Shown one piece after another: positions 4,422-5,006 of a stretch of 5,006 bases of DNA. Positions within the stretch are counted from its first letter, which is position 1, and each line of letters starts with the position of its first letter. The stretch comes from an uncultured Eubacteriales bacterium (GTDB taxonomy: Bacteria > Bacillota > Clostridia > Oscillospirales > Ruminococcaceae). The position numbers and the translations under genes were made by a program. The notes under the pieces are model-generated. The model was not told the origin of the DNA. It saw only the letters and a list, made by a program, of their open reading frames with translations, and searched no databases. The stretch is taken from contig CABUOE010000171.1 in NCBI GenBank assembly GCA_902493155.1, positions 1 through 5,006 on the forward strand, read 5' to 3'.

Positions 4422-5006
4422 TTACGACTTACGTGCAATCAAAATATCCCGCTTAATGGCCTGATCCACCCGATGTTCAAATTTGTCGTATGGGCCTTCC
4501 GACAAAACCGAGAAACCGTTTTCCGCAACAATCTCTGCCAATTCTCGTTTCGGCAGCACAAAAACATTCCAGGAAAGCGCAAGCGTTCCGCCGGATTTGA
4601 GCACCTTCCGCCATGCTGGCAAACATGCAGCCAGCAGTTCCTTTGGATTACGGGTTAGTGAGGTAGATGATTTGCCGTCCGGACCCTTCCAGTTTCCCGC
4701 AACATTGCCGTGTGCAACGCCGTAAGGCAGGTCTCCCACGAGGATGTGAAAGCTGTTCTTTTTAAAGTACCGGTCGGTAAACCGGGAGTCTCCCGCTACC
4801 ATAGTCAGATGGCGGAGCTTGGACGGGTCTTTCCTCTCATCTTTGGAAGAAGCAAATGTAAAGGTATTTACCTTTGCACGGTAAGATTTTCCTTCACCGC
4901 TCAGTCTTTCGGCATGGTAGCTGTGCTTTATTCTCTCTGTTTCCAGATAGTTCTTGAAATAGACGCAGGCGTCGTGAACCGCACTTTCCCCGATTTCCAC
5001 GCCGGA
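4422..5006 (-). CDS. SAM-dependent methyltransferase, C-terminal part (DLPYG motif)
   Basis: Partial gene: the frame stays open to the right edge. The visible 194 codons look like the C-terminal part of a Rossmann-fold methyltransferase that modifies an exocyclic amino group. Counting from the GTG at 5000, GDSRF (70-74) fits the acidic strand after the SAM site and DLPYG (90-94) is the motif IV of N6-adenine and N2-guanine enzymes. LKSGGTLALSWN (134-145) and NGFSVL (161-166) fit the late strands. The residues just before, SGVEIGESA, may be the tail of the glycine-rich SAM motif, whose start is outside the window; for that reason I reject GTG at 5000 as the true start. A TRM11-type RNA enzyme or a DNA methylase are both possible; I cannot decide between them. 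It ends in TAA, 344 bases before the helicase gene, with a terminator between them. Confidence 0.75.
   Translation of the reverse strand, partial: SGVEIGESAVHDACVYFKNYLETERIKHSYHAERLSGEGKSYRAKVNTFTFASSKDERKDPSKLRHLTMVAGDSRFTDRYFKKNSFHILVGDLPYGVAHGNVAGNWKGPDGKSSTSLTRNPKELLAACLPAWRKVLKSGGTLALSWNVFVLPKRELAEIVAENGFSVLSEGPYDKFEHRVDQAIKRDILIARKS

Noticed and set aside
4998..5000. GTG at 5000 as the start of the methyltransferase
   Set aside because: The frame stays open to the edge, the SAM-binding glycine motif would be missing, and only six bases upstream are visible, so no ribosome site can be judged.

Overview
The window looks like a piece of a chromosome from a spore-forming, moderate-GC Clostridia (Oscillospiraceae-like) bacterium. 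The grounds are consensus sigma-A promoters and intrinsic terminators in Firmicutes style, sequences resembling Spo0A boxes, and a long PHP-UvrD fusion protein of the kind I associate with Clostridia. The assignment is an inference, not a match. Every gene I can support lies on the minus strand, so the window is best read from right to left.

From the right edge: (1) the C-terminal part of a SAM-dependent methyltransferase carrying a DLPYG motif (4422-5006, beginning outside the window). (2) A 344-base gap holding two Spo0A-box-like sites 21 bp apart, a perfect 10-bp inverted repeat, a perfect extended -10 box, an intrinsic terminator, and then a separate candidate promoter for the next gene. 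(3) A complete 1086-residue protein (817-4077). Its N-terminal half is an endonuclease Q-type PHP nuclease with a zinc ribbon, and its C-terminal half is a full UvrD/PcrA-type helicase. It has clamp-binding-like motifs at the end of each half: QIRLF at 421-425 and QLSLF as the last five residues. (4) An intrinsic terminator and a second inverted repeat. (5) tRNA-Leu(UAG) with a consensus promoter, an encoded CCA and its own strong terminator. (6) About 180 bases with no convincing gene. (7) At the left edge (1-353), a very regular structure of twelve short hairpins in four groups of three.

The left-edge array is the most unusual part. Each group of three hairpins is enclosed by a closing stem, giving four consecutive four-way-junction modules. 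The sequences of the stems differ from module to module while the plan stays the same. Modules are joined by alternating linkers, TGGTATAATA and a partly complementary TTGTATCA/TTTTATCA (minus strand). Several pairings need G-U pairs that exist only in minus-strand RNA, which points to an RNA read from right to left. Neighbouring modules share linkers, so the long closing stems compete. TGGTATAAT is also a perfect extended -10 promoter box. I do not recognise this element as a named family.

The fusion protein suggests a repair job: nicking beside a deaminated base, unwinding from the nick, and tethering to the sliding clamp. The methyltransferase, the tRNA and the hairpin array have separate signals and show no sign of being in one operon with it.
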